From NCBI GenBank assembly GCA_963989245.1, contig OZ022346.1, positions 48,932,133-48,996,132 of the forward strand: a stretch of 64,000 nt of DNA, read 5' to 3'. Position numbers and translations under genes: made by a program. The notes under the pieces were generated by a model, which saw only the letters and a list, made by a program, of their open reading frames with translations, was not told the DNA's origin and made no database searches. The stretch comes from Nansenia antarctica (taxonomy: Eukaryota; Chordata; Actinopteri; Argentiniformes; Microstomatidae). Positions 1 through 10,320 of the stretch are shown piece after piece. Every line of letters begins with the position of its first letter. Position 1 is the first letter of the stretch.

Positions 1-117
1 ACTGACCATGATTCTCAAATGTCTGTCGAACTGTTTTTATTTCCCTTAGGAATCTTTTAGAGTAGCAACAGGGCTCCAAGGCTGTGAACAGCATCTGTGT
101 AGCCTGCTCTACATCCT

Positions 118-180
118 CCGGTCAGGGTTAGGGTCAGGGTCTGGGTCTGGGTCTAGGGGTCAGGGTCTGGGTCAGGGAAA
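118..180. repeat. Degenerate G-rich hexamer tract (telomere-like)
   Basis: Imperfect tandem GGTCAG/GGTCTG/GGTTAG units. It resembles decayed interstitial telomere-type repeat but has no run of perfect TTAGGG. Function unknown. Confidence 0.6.
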
Positions 181-1300
181 TATTTTTGGAAAAGTTTGTA
201 GTGAGTTTTGAGTTTTACGCATAATTAGAATATATAGTTTAAAGTTTATTTGTGTTATCGTGTAATCCCCCAGCAGCTTGCTGTTGCCTAAACCAATTTA
301 AATTAATATGGACGGACAAATGGTAACGAAAACTGGAACGACAGACGACACTGAGAAAGCAATGACGGGGAAAAAGGTGACAGGCGAAAGACAGGTGGAG
401 AAGGACCGTGGAGAAGGTTTGATAATTGGGAAATCATCCAGCCAATCAACCAGCCAATCATCAGAGGCCACACCAGCCAATCATCAGAACACCAGCCAAT
501 CATCAGAGGCCACAAGATTCAAAAGACACTGAGGGATAACCAGCAGCAGCTGTGTCACACAGTTCCCACCTTTTTGTATAATGCCATGCTGGTGGTTTAA
601 TTTGTTAGTTATTCCTTTGTTAATTGATATTGTAGAGACCTTTGTTTAGTGATTTTGTAGAGACCTTGTGTAGTGTTTATTTTTGTACTCTAATAGTCAC
701 ATTATACTTTACAGATTTTACATAGTGACTTTTTGTTTGTTGTTTCAAAACCATCCTAGGGATGTGTTCCTTGTTGCTTTTGTTTGTGAGGCATTTGTTT
801 GTTGTTTCAAATTCTGTTTTTATAATTACCATAAGACGTCAAAACTGTCACGGCCAAATAAATATCTTAAATTTTACTCATACCAACTGTAATTTGCTAC
901 TTCTTCACCCTAGAGAACAAGAACGTAACAAGTGGACCGGAGCAGGAGCCAATGCAGGGAGAGGAGAAAACGGAGGAAAGGAGACGGAGACGGAGGTGCA
1001 ATATTGCAAGAAGTTGACGGTGGAAATGATAGGAGAGGACAAAATTATTATTAATTAATTATTACTCCCTGTATATACAAAGGACGAGGAGATCCTAAGA
1101 CGTCTACACCTCACTATCTATTCCTGTGGTCTCTCACCTTTCTTGTTCTTTCCCTCTCTTTCTCCTCAGCCATCCACCCGTCGATCCACCACCAGTTACC
1201 TAGAGGGGCTGTTTGAGTAAGAGTGTGGACGCCAGTACTATTTGAAGGAGAACACAGTTCTGTGAAAACATCTTGATAACTCCTTATCAGTTGAAGGGTT
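181..1300. other. Unassigned AT-rich spacer with a short tandem repeat
   Basis: No protein family or RNA gene was recognised. Positions 436-512 hold three imperfect copies of a ~22-bp unit built around CCAGCCAATCATCAGAGG. Short open frames here have no recognisable motif and are probably chance. Confidence 0.5.
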
Positions 1301-3511
1301 AAATGATGCAGGGTGTTTCCCCCAGACAGAGCAGTATCCAAAACCATCGAAAGGATCATGTTTACCTTTGTCTGGGGGAGCCAGATGGAAAAACTAAAAC
1401 GCACCACCCTGTACAAAACAGTGGAGAATGGGGGGAAAGGGGTCCCAGACATCCTAAACATCATTAGGGCACAGGGACTCTCCAACCTCATCAACAACAT
1501 CAACAACAAAGATAGGAAAGCCAGGTTCTTTGAAATATTCTATGCCACACCCATCCTCCGGACACTCAGGGTGACCGCATTAATAAATCACACTGTGCCC
1601 TACAGCTGGGACCCCCCTCCAGTCTACAAGATATGGAGGGACTTTGCCTTCAGGACAGGATTGTCCGCGGCTGGGCTGGCCTCATGGAAATACAAAGACA
1701 TTATGACCTTCATAAGGTCGAAGGAAACCATGACTCACCCCAAGGCCAGCACAGCCGTGGACTCCAAACAGGTATGGAAAAACATTAATCATAAATGTAC
1801 TAACAATAAACAAAAAGACATTGCCTGGATGGCTGCTCATGGTTGTCTCCCCACTAGGGAATTCTTGCATAGGCGGCACATCGCAAAGACTGAGAAATGC
1901 CCCCACGGATGCACGAACACAGAACACATTAACCACCTATTCTGTGAGTGCTCCGTGGCCAGGCGGGTCTGGGCCCTGTTTGTTCCCTCTGTCTCCCTAA
2001 ACAGCCTGCTGACCCTGCCCCGCTTGACGGCCGAGAACATCCTGTATGGTCCTCCCGGGGGGTGCACAACCCCCCAACTACAACAACAGTGGAGGATCAT
2101 CAGCGCCGTCAAGCAGGTACTCTGGGAGACGAGGAACATCAGGGTCTATCAGAAACAGAGCGTCGACCTGACAACCCTGAGGAGGAGAATCACCCTCTTC
2201 CTCAGGGACCATGCTATTATTGACTTTAAAAATAACCCGGATCAAGCAAGAGCGGTGTGGGGGGTGGAGAGATGGAAGGACGTCATCCTCTAAACCACCC
2301 CCCATGCCGCGCCGCATCGCCCAACCCCCCCCCCATCCCGGGCCTACCTCACTACACCACCAGTTTCTGCACCATCACCTTCACCACCGTTCCAGCACAA
2401 GCCCTGGTCAGCAGTATCACCATCACAAGGACCAGGAGAGGAGCAGCGCACAACACCAACAGGGAAGTTTACTGCACCTTCCAACACTTTCACATGTACA
2501 CAACACTGACCCACTCCCTACCCTCACCAGAACACCACAACTCACAGCCGAGCCAGCCGTCTCTGCCAGCACCACCAGCAGCAGGATGACCAACATCACT
2601 GGGTCACAGGGAAGTACTGATCACCCGCCTGGCACCAAAATGCACACCACACAAACCAGGCACACCTCCCTTCTCTCACTCCTGTATCTTTTCAGGCACA
2701 CGTCATATCCAGCTCTGACACCCACCCAGGCTTCCAGACCCAGGAGCAGAGACCGGCTGGCACCACTACGTCACCCCAGCACCAACTCCAGGTTCCAACT
2801 CAGCGACCCCAAACCCGCAGTTCCGGCCCCCCCCCCCCAACTCCAGGCCCCCAGCTACAGGCCCAGTCCCCTACCCGCCAACCCCCAACCCCCAGCCCGG
2901 AACAAGCTGAGAAGAGCCAGGGAGCTTTTTTCCTGGATAAGCTGTGTACAGGTTTTTCGTCCCTGCTTGCCTGCCGTGCGCCGAGCTCTCTGGGCCTCTC
3001 CTTGGGGGCCTCCAGTCGGCCTGCGTGCTCGATCTGCTCCGCCGCAGGGGCGCCTGGTCCGGCTAGCCTCGTGAAGGGCTACGGGAGTCTGAGCCTGGTG
3101 GGCTGGGCCGGATGCGCCGGTGGTGGGGCGGGTCGGGTGAGTCGGGTGTGTGGGGTCCCTCGGGGGAGGGAGGTGGGGGAGCCACGGCTTTGCACTGGTG
3201 GGCAAACTGGATAGTAGTCGCTCTACAACTAGAGGGCTGCAGGGAATTTTTTTCCCGGATGCACAGCGAACAGGTTTTTTACCCCTGCCTCCTACCGACA
3301 CTGCAACCTGGACACTGGACACTGGACACTGAACACTGAACACTGAACATTGAACACTACACTGAACAATACACTGAACACTGAGCACTTTAGTTAGTTT
3401 AATGTTGGTTGTTGTTGAATCTTAAATGTCTGATTGTTTGTCTGTTTATTTATTGAATGTATACATGGTGTTGTGTTTTTATAAAAACCAATAAAAAACA
3501 CCTTAAATGAT
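1301..3511 (+). mobile_element. 5'-truncated Tx1/L1-like LINE
   Basis: The element consists of the C-terminal end of a LINE ORF2-like protein followed by a ~1.2-kb pyrimidine/proline-codon-rich tail, a decamer minisatellite at 3306-3392 (CACTGGA/CACTGAA units) and a polyadenylation-type AATAAA near 3490. Endonuclease and reverse transcriptase are absent, which fits ordinary 5' truncation during target-primed insertion. The 5' limit is set by where the protein similarity begins and is approximate. Confidence 0.6.
1313..2293 (+). CDS. LINE ORF2 C-terminal region with zinc-binding motif
   Basis: This 326-codon open frame resembles the C-terminus of Tx1/L1-clade LINE polyproteins: a basic W/F-rich thumb-like region followed by a zf-RVT-type motif, in which a tryptophan and HGCLPTREFLHRR precede C-P-H-G-C, then H-I-N-H-L-F-C-E-C and a downstream ARRVW. 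In complete elements this part lies after the reverse transcriptase and is thought to help bind RNA or target DNA. No reverse transcriptase motif lies upstream, so the fragment cannot mobilise itself. The frame is uninterrupted, so it is not very old. The start shown is simply the first ATG; the natural start is missing. Clade assignment is inference. Confidence 0.6.
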   Translation: MFPPDRAVSKTIERIMFTFVWGSQMEKLKRTTLYKTVENGGKGVPDILNIIRAQGLSNLINNINNKDRKARFFEIFYATPILRTLRVTALINHTVPYSWDPPPVYKIWRDFAFRTGLSAAGLASWKYKDIMTFIRSKETMTHPKASTAVDSKQVWKNINHKCTNNKQKDIAWMAAHGCLPTREFLHRRHIAKTEKCPHGCTNTEHINHLFCECSVARRVWALFVPSVSLNSLLTLPRLTAENILYGPPGGCTTPQLQQQWRIISAVKQVLWETRNIRVYQKQSVDLTTLRRRITLFLRDHAIIDFKNNPDQARAVWGVERWKDVIL

Positions 3512-3634
3512 GCACTTGACTTTTTGTTGTTTTTGTGTTTTTAATGTTAAATCAAATACAGGTGCCTTAATATTATTAAGTTAATGCAGTGTATCAGTAT
3601 TGCTTATTTGGGAATGATTTAACACACGTGGTGC

Positions 3635-4558
3635 ATGCTGCATGAATGGGGCAAGCTCAAGGTCGAAGATGGACTGCTGTACCGCAGGACCATGGGAAGA
3701 CGTCAGCTAGCCCTGCCCACCAGCTACAAGTCTATGGCGCTCAAGCACCTGCACGATGAAATGGGCCATGTTGGGACTGAAAGAGTCATCACCCTGGCCA
3801 GGGAACGCTTCTACTGGCCTTACATGAAGCGCAACATAGAGGCCTACGTAACCAAACAGTGCCCATGCATAATGCAGAAGAAGCCTGCGACACATGTGAG
3901 AGCCCCGATGGGCAGCATAACTACCAACGCACCACTCGAGCTGGTCTCAATTGACTACATCCACCTTGAAACCAGCAAAGGAGGCTACGAGTATATTCTC
4001 GTTGTAGTCGACCACTTAACGAGGTATGCCCAGGCCTATGCAACACGCAACAAATCTGGGAAAACGGCAGCAGAGAAGATATTCGATGATTACATTCCAA
4101 GATTCGGCTACCCCTCAAAACTGCATCACGACCAGGGCAGGGAGTTTGAGAACGATCTCTTCCGTACATTACAGCAGCTGAGTGGAGTGGGGCATTCGAG
4201 AACAACTCCATATCACCCCCAGGGCAACCCTGCAGAACGCTTTAACCGTACAATTTTGCAGATGTTGAGGACCCTAGGAGACAAGGAGAAAGAAAAATGG
4301 AAAGAGCACCTACCCCAGATTATACATGCATACAATTGTACCCGTCATGAGGCGACAGGGCACTCCCCCTTCTTCCTGCTATTCGGCCGCCACCCACGCC
4401 TGCCAATAGATCTGCTGTTCGGCCTGGGGACAGAAGATGAGCCAAAGACGCCACGGGGATACGCCGAGAAGTGGGCTGGAAGGATGACCGAGACATACCG
4501 TATCGCAGGGGAAAACAGTAAACAGTCGAGTGCAAGAAATACTACGACAAGCATTTGA
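3635..4558 (+). pseudogene. Ty3/gypsy integrase, N-terminal zinc domain and DDE core (frameshifted)
   Basis: This is the integrase part of a Pol polyprotein, the enzyme that joins element cDNA to host DNA. A zinc-binding region is visible (HLHDEMGH followed by CPC about 40 residues later). It is followed by the catalytic triad: D107 in SIDYIHL, D166 in HHDQGREF and E201 in NPAERFNR, giving D-x58-D-x34-E spacing typical of Ty3/gypsy integrases. The core is intact, but the frame ends early at 4556-4558 because of a single-base shift; the continuation is the next feature. Upstream Pol domains are absent. Recognised by motif order and spacing. Confidence 0.8.
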
Positions 4559-5607
4559 AAGGGGTCGTGCTACAGCCAGGGGATCGAGTACTCGTAAGGA
4601 ACCTGAGTCAAAGAGGAGGTCCCGGGAAATTGAGATCCTACTGGGAAAAGACGATTCATGTCGTGAAGGAACAAGTGGCTGACAGCCCTGTGTACAAAGT
4701 CGTCTCTGAAAGAGATGGATCCAAGGTCCGTGTCCGACATCGTAACCTGTTGCATCTGGTCAACGACCTACCTACAGACTTACCTCCACTGCCAGTAACA
4801 ACAGCAGCGCCGCAGGAGAAGAGGAGAACTAGGCAAACCAGAGCAACAGGACAGATGAGACCAGAACAAAGGAGTAATACCGAGTCGGATGATGGAGATG
4901 GATACTACTGGCTCAGGGTACCTGCAACTGGAGTTGGAAATGGAACGAACACCATACCTACCTATAATCCTGTGCAGAGCTCTGGTCCTGCTGAATCCAC
5001 AAGAGCCGCCCAGAGAGAACCTGTAAGAGGGAGAGAACCTGTAAGAGGGAGAGAACCTGTAAGAGAGAGAGAACCTGTAAGAGAGATGGAACCCGTGAGA
5101 GAGATGACACCTGTAAGGGGAAGAAGAGCGGCGTTAATGGAAGAAGGACTGAGAATGGAAACAAGAGCAGTCCGAGACCCCAGACCAAGCAGAGAACAGT
5201 CCTATACTGAGCCTGAAAGTGACAGTGAAGATACTGGGCCTGTTGTAGAAGGTCCAGAGACAATACTTACCCAGACAAGTCCAACTGAGAGTGCTAGAGC
5301 AGCTGAAGGGCCAAGAGTAGAGGAGGACCATAGCGGTCATGACATGTATTCAGCCAGAAGATCTACTCGTAATAGACAGCCGACAGCACACTTTACCTGT
5401 GACAGATTAGGCCAGCCATCGGTACAGACACCAGCTACAGCCAACAGTATAGAGGTTTCTGAGATGCCACATATGCCACTTTGGGGCATGCAGCCATACC
5501 ACTTCTTACCTTACTCTGTCCCACCACTATATGGCATTCCACCACCACACGTGACATACCCTTATGGCTTACCCACACCTTTTCACATGCCAGGGTATAC
5601 ATACTGA
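4555..5607 (+). pseudogene. Ty3/gypsy integrase C-terminal domain and low-complexity tail
   Basis: This continues the integrase in another frame. It opens with the integrase C-terminal SH3-like segment (LQPGDRVLVRN, then VYKVV and VRVRHRNLLHL), which in this group follows the DDE core by about 100 residues. Then comes a charged tail with five to seven tandem EPVRGR/EPVRER repeats encoded at about 5018-5110 and a proline/tyrosine-rich end. Such long tails occur in some fish gypsy elements; their role is not known to me. The stop at 5605-5607 lies ~85 bp before the LTR, consistent with this being the end of Pol. Confidence 0.65.
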
Positions 5608-5693
5608 TAAGGGTAACGAAAGGGAGTTTTTGAAATATTTGATTTGAATGAGCCAGGAGAAATGGCAGGAGCCACATTTATTTTGTTGGGGAG

Positions 5694-5932
5694 TGTGTGA
5701 CACTCACAATTGTGTTGTCACAATTTTGTATATATGGTATTGTATTAATTTGGTAATTATGTGTTGCAATGTTCACCTCCCGCCAATAGAGGGCGTTTAT
5801 CTTTTCCGAGCTATCGGTACAATAAGACTGTTGCAGCGGGCTCGTGTCCTCAGATTAGACAGCCTGCTAAACAAGCAAAATTATGTCTCCTGTTTTATTT
5901 CGTCTTTCTACATAAAACAGATCCCTACAACA
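5694..5932 (+). repeat. Ty3/gypsy 3' LTR
   Basis: Begins TGTGTGACAC directly after a G-rich polypurine-like GGGGAG and ends CCCTACAACA, giving TG...CA ends and ~239 bp. No second LTR is present in the window, so its age cannot be estimated from it. Confidence 0.65.
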
Positions 5933-6375
5933 GCAATTAAATACGTAATAGTTTACAGTAATACATTTATTATTTATGTATTAGGACATTCGTGGCTGAT
6001 TTCTCTAGGTTAGATTCCTGGTAACCGACAGAGCCCTTTGCGGACTGGTTTGTTACAATGCGATAGCGTATTGTGATGTTCTGGTATGGTGGTGTGGTAC
6101 AAGCACTTTAAGTAAATTAAATAATCTGTATTGAACGGAAGCGAACGCATAAGCATGGAGAGGAGTGAGTATATGCAGGGAGTGAGTATTTGGCACAACA
6201 GGCTTACATCACTTCCACAACGCAGCTTTCCCAGACACATTGGAAACTATGAAAAGCTCCTTTGCTAGCTGAGGTTTTAGCTTCTCCATCTTGAAGACAC
6301 TCCCTTTGTTTTTTTTGTCAGATTCAAGACCCTTTGGGACGAGTGTCAAACAGGGGAGGGCCTCACCCTTTGCAG
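5933..6375. other. Spacer without recognisable feature
   Basis: No coding or repeat assignment could be made between the gypsy LTR and the USP37-like fragment. Confidence 0.4.
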
Positions 6376-6581
6376 GTGATGGTGTGCTGCACCTCAAACT
6401 CCAGGGGGGGCCACCTGCTGGGGGGGGGTCCTCCCAGGACATGGCTGGCTCGCTCCTCCAGCTCTTGTTCACCTTCTCCACGTCCTCCTTCAGCTGGTCC
6501 AGGCACTGGCTCAGGAACTCATGGGCATCCTGGGGCGGGACAGACAGGGTTCTGTTTTTGGCCAACAGGTGGACAAAGTGC
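6376..6581 (-). pseudogene. usp37: USP37-like deubiquitinase exon fragment
   Basis: Reading the minus strand from 6581, an acceptor (TGTGTAG) is followed by RHFVHLLAKN and DAHEFLSQCLDQLKEDVEK. This matches the catalytic region of USP37/USP26/USP29-type ubiquitin hydrolases, where DAHEFL is a conserved part of the USP fold. Further on, in another frame, LEFEVQHTITCK continues the same family up to a GTGAGG donor-like sequence near 6368. The frames are separated across poly-G/C runs at 6405-6430, so there is a frameshift or a sequencing length error. No other USP exons are present. The fragment lies in the position expected for an mcm7 intron or its truncated 3' side, an unexpected neighbour. 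Gene-level assignment is likely; functionality is not. Confidence 0.6.
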
Positions 6582-6750
6582 CTACACAGACACAGAGACA
6601 GAGTCAATACTTTGTTGAGAGAGCAGGTACAAATGCAGATCATAAACGCACAAAACAGGAGCATATCGTTCATAAAGTCCTTACATATCGTTTATAAAGT
6701 CCATACATATAATTTATAAAGTCCATGCATATCATTCATAAAGGCCTTAC

Positions 6751-7312
6751 ATGTTCCTGTATTTTCAGCTCCTGGAACTTGACGAACTTTGACCCTCGGG
6801 TCTGCAGGTAGAGCCTGCCTCCGGACCGGTTGGTGACACACTCTTGACTGGGACACATGATGATGGGCATGAAGGTTGGGGATTGGATCTGATAATAAAA
6901 AATAAAAATAAAAGTGTGCAGTTAGTACAAGGAATGAGCGAAGCAGGAGAAACTAAAAACACCGTCTTACACTAGATGCCAAGTCTACAGACATATCTAC
7001 ACACAGACCCATCTAGTAGTTTAATGCCGTGCCTAAGTGGCTTACTAGGTTTCTGTGATCAGGGTTCCCACACCTTCTGAAACATCAGATTCAAGCACCT
7101 TTCAAGGACTTTCAAGACTCAATTCCCTCAAATTCAAGGGCCCAACACAGCATCGTTTGAGACAGATCTAGTTGAGAATTTATATAATAGGAACTATCCC
7201 CTCAGAAACAATTAAAAAGAGAGGCTTGAATGTGTGAACACTAGATGGTCTCTTGCCTTCTCTAACACAGCAGAGCAAAACAATATATTGTGAAATATGT
7301 GTAAAGTTTTTT

Positions 7313-7367
<55 letters not shown>

Positions 7368-8937
7368 GGGAATTCAAGCACTTTCAATGACCCATGTCTA
7401 TTTTCAAAAACATTTAAGACCTTGATTTTTTTTCTTTTCTCAAATTCACAAACTTTCAAGGATTTCAAGGACCCATGGGAACGCTGTGTGATGCATCGAC
7501 CATAACAACCCCCGGAGGCCAGTCTCTCTTACCGGCTGGTACGTCTCAGCACCACACTGGTCACAGGTGTACGTGGCCACGGTCATCATGGGTTTGACCT
7601 CCGTGGCTCTGGTCACGATCCCCCTCACCATCACCAGCTGGCCGATGTTCTCGGCCCTGACGTCACGGACCACTTTAGGCTTGGAGGTGCTGGGCGGCTT
7701 AAAGTACAGCTCACTGTGGGGGGGGGGGACAGAACTGGTGTGAGATGGGAGAACCACTAAGATTCTTGCCTTGTGATTTAGACATTTTCGAAATATTCTT
7801 ATTTTTGGGGGGGGTGATCAATTTGTATTAGTCACCTTTTCTAACACAAATACAAGAAAACGAAAACACACAAAAAAACACAGTCATTTACATACACTCA
7901 GACCCCCTCCCTCCCCTCCCCACAGTACCCATCCCTCTATAATCACAACAAAGTCAATTCAACCAACTTCAAAAAAATCATCAACCATGTCTTGGACCAG
8001 ATGATAACCATATAACAAATCAAATGTCATCGGGGTATACTTAAGTTCTAAATTAGCAACACACAACATCACTAAGTCATTGAGAAACCTTGTCATTCCC
8101 CTGCCGTATACACGGTTACAGAAAACGAAGACCATACTATATTGTTTTCCACTTTAGCACCATCCATGCATACGGGAAATAACATAATATTAATAACTAA
8201 ATATATTTTGTCTACGATACAGGTTTCAATTAGTCAGTCAGTCAGTCAGTCAGTCAGTCAAAGGCAAGGAGAATATGTGGACATGAACCTACAATCTCCG
8301 CATGAGCTCAGATGGGTATTGGTTGCGGGGGTGCCGGGTGTCTGCGGGGTCGCGCCCCCTCTGCTCCATCATCAGCCGGTGCTCGATGTACACGTCCAGG
8401 GAGTCCTTAGCCACCACCTGGGTAGAGGAGACATGGGCGTGAAGCACAGAAGTAAGGACATATTCTGACAGGTGTACTCGTACTCAAATGGCCATAAATC
8501 ATCAATAACCTGACATGGCAACCGATATAATATCAAGGGAATCGTGTGTTGAAGAGGCAGTCCGTCTCATCGCATGAAACAGCGCGCGCGCGGGGGGTGT
8601 CAGAGAATAAAACGTCTCAAATTGAACCCCCAGTCTCTACCCCATATGCACTTGTGTAGGAAGGTGCAACGGTATCTGGAAGGTGTAAACAAGTTCCGGA
8701 TTGCCCCCCCCAATATTCAACTCTCTCAGGCGTACCAAGTGCATTGTGGGTAAGAGGGTACTGTACCTCTCTCTCGCGGTACTCTGGCAGGAGCTCGTGG
8801 ATGGCGTCGGCGAACAGGCCGATGTAGCGCTTGGTGTTCTCACAGATGCTCTCCACCAGCTCTGGATCCTCTTCTGCCACGTCGTCCAGGTCAACCTGCA
8901 CAGCCACCTGCTCTCTGTGGGCCAGAGACACCTACAC

Positions 8938-8982
<45 letters not shown>

Positions 8983-8986
8983 CACA

Positions 8987-9037
<51 letters not shown>

Positions 9038-9422
9038 ACTTCAGTCACTGGGGCTCTGTACTAACAATCCTAGTTAAAACATTACAATGAGCCACCCTGA
9101 ACATCCAAAATGCTGGTGAATGTGTGCAATAAACATCTAATAATGTGATTATGTGTATGCTAAACAATGGACACAGTCTATGTAATCAATTATTATTACT
9201 ATTACCCATACCTGGACAAAATCTAGAAACATTCTCCATCATGTGTGAATGGACTCTAGAGAGTTGTTAATTATTTAGGATTCAGTACACATCTGCCCTG
9301 GGGGGCAGAAAGGTGTGGAATATATAACAGTCCTCTACTCACAAGCTGAGCTCCATATTTGAACACTTTCTTCCCAGAGTCATTCTCGCTGTAAAACTCT
9401 TGCAGAAACTTCTTGCATTTCT
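6751..9422 (-). CDS. mcm7: mcm7, five consecutive 5'-proximal exons (partial gene)
   Basis: MCM7 is a subunit of the MCM2-7 replicative helicase. Five exons read on the minus strand: 9343-9422 (KCKKFLQEFY), 8767-8931 (LAHREQVAVQVDLDDVAEED), 8293-8417 (DVYIEHRLMMEQRGRDP), 7533-7713 (TYTCDQCGAETYQP, half of the zinc motif) and 6751-6888 (MCPSQEC, second half; ends KIQEH). All have AG acceptors, GT donors and matching phases; a phenylalanine codon is completed across the 8293/7713 junction. They cover the N-terminal domain and C4 zinc finger only. The ATG exon and the whole AAA+ ATPase part (Walker A/B, arginine finger) are not seen. The provirus starts 62 bp 5' of the first visible exon. Either the gene is cut by rearrangement or assembly, or missing exons lie outside the window. 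Confidence 0.85.
7060..7486. mobile_element. hAT-like MITE with internal GA microsatellite
   Basis: The ends are inverted (CAGGGTTCCCA left, TGGGAACGCTG right), with TGTGAT flanking both sides. It lies in the mcm7 intron between 6888 and 7533. The centre holds a (GA)n run at 7313-7367 and fragments rich in CTTTCAAGGA. A second, shorter copy is at 43547-43796. No coding capacity is seen. The superfamily call rests on the terminal motif only. Confidence 0.6.
8230..8262. repeat. (AGTC)n microsatellite
   Basis: About seven AGTC units between mcm7 exons. Confidence 0.9.
8937..9036. repeat. (CA)n microsatellite
   Basis: Nearly pure CA repeat of ~100 bp, six bases upstream of the mcm7 exon acceptor at 8931 on the minus strand, so it forms the TG-rich tract in front of that acceptor. 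Confidence 0.95.
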
Positions 9423-9962
9423 CTGAGGGAGAGAAGACAGTAGCGTTTAGGACAATAATTAATACAAATAAATACATAAATAAATGTAGTGTATTTTCAT
9501 ATGACGTGGCCATGGCAACCCGACGGCCACGTAGTGAAAGCAACATAGTAGGAGACTCTGTTTGACTCTGTTTTACTCATCCAGGGCTTGCTTGAGGGCA
9601 GAAACATATTTGTCATTTATCTGATTCGTTCCCCTATTCACTAGATAACCGTCCGTTTGTGTTGTTTCTGTTAAGAGAGATAGGGAGAGACACACGGTGG
9701 CCTTTTGACAATGCATGTGCAGAGGATGGAATGTCATCATGGGAGGATAATTGCATTGGGGTCGAGTCAGCAAGACGGCCATAACATAGGTTACATTGGA
9801 ATTGTATTAGACCATAGGGTGAGTTGCATTATAATAAGACAATGACATCCTATTTGCAGGACGGAGAATGGCCTCACCTACTCACTGGTATGCTTTGTAT
9901 TCAACCAAATTAAAGTAACGTGGACTCTGTTTAGTTGGCTCAGCGAAATAATAGTGACAGGG

Positions 9963-9968
9963 TATAAA
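9963..9968 (+). promoter_or_regulatory. LTR TATA box
   Basis: TATAAA in GGTATAAAGTCC, ~115 bp upstream of the LTR polyadenylation signal. This is the expected spacing for a U3 promoter with transcription starting near 9990. The same element is at 21856-21861 in the 3' LTR. Confidence 0.7.
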
Positions 9969-10078
9969 GTCCGCTACGTAGATGGACTCTTTCTCTTTAT
10001 TTTTCTTGACATCCATCCTGTGACCGATTCGGACCATCAGCTCCATTGAGGGGCCATGCTGTGTAACCTGCTTTTTTG

Positions 10079-10084
10079 AATAAA
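10079..10084 (+). terminator. LTR polyadenylation signal
   Basis: AATAAA about 70 bp before the LTR end. The 3' LTR copy at 21972-21977 would be the functional one for proviral transcripts. Confidence 0.65.
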
Positions 10085-10154
10085 CAAGTCTTAAATTTGC
10101 TCAAGAATTCTTCTTCATTTTTAGTAGTAACAGATACCAATATATACGAAATAA

Positions 10155-10172
10155 TGGCGAGACTAGCCCACG
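10155..10172 (+). other. Candidate primer-binding site
   Basis: TGGCGAGACTAGCCCACG begins with TGG directly after the LTR, as expected for a site complementary to a tRNA 3' CCA end. I could not assign it to a particular tRNA. Confidence 0.5.
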
Positions 10173-10289
10173 AGTTAATTAATAGCTTATAAGTAATTAT
10201 AGTGACCGTCAATTTTTACATCTCTTCATTCAGCGCCTGGAGGTAAGTACCTTTCTCTGCTCTTTCTCTGTCTCTCCCTCTCCCTCTGC

Positions 10290-10320
<31 letters not shown>

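Larger units (their letters stand above)
3617..5932 (+). mobile_element. Ty3/gypsy-like retrotransposon 3' end (integrase to 3' LTR)
   Basis: Contains the integrase core, a C-terminal tail and one LTR, with no gag, protease or reverse transcriptase upstream. The protein part is in two frames because of a one-base shift near 4530-4555. The left border is where integrase similarity begins. The right border is the LTR end, reading CCCTACAACA. Confidence 0.75.
9485..10154 (+). repeat. Proviral 5' LTR
   Basis: Starts TGTAGTG. Contains an 8-bp perfect inverted repeat (ACGTGGCC at 9504-9511, GGCCACGT at 9525-9532) near its start, a TATA box at 9963-9968 and AATAAA at 10079-10084. The 3' limit is drawn where left and right copies stop matching; the true U5 end may be a few bases earlier. 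Confidence 0.93.

Noticed and set aside
2211..3074. 287-codon Pro/Ser/His-rich ORF after the LINE coding end
   Set aside because: It follows the LINE stop, has low complexity and overlaps the element's probable 3' UTR; no motif supports it.
6000..6750. Further mcm7 exons carrying the ATPase
   Set aside because: No Walker A, Walker B or arginine-finger coding sequence could be found downstream on the minus strand.
8637..9090. Val-Cys and Thr-His repeat ORFs
   Set aside because: Produced by the CA microsatellite beside the mcm7 exon.
9573..9782. 69-codon minus-strand ORF present in both LTRs
   Set aside because: Its presence twice is due to LTR duplication; no motif or start context supports coding.
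10155..10172. Naming the tRNA primer of the provirus
   Set aside because: The candidate site begins with TGG but does not clearly match a tRNA 3' end that I can verify by eye.
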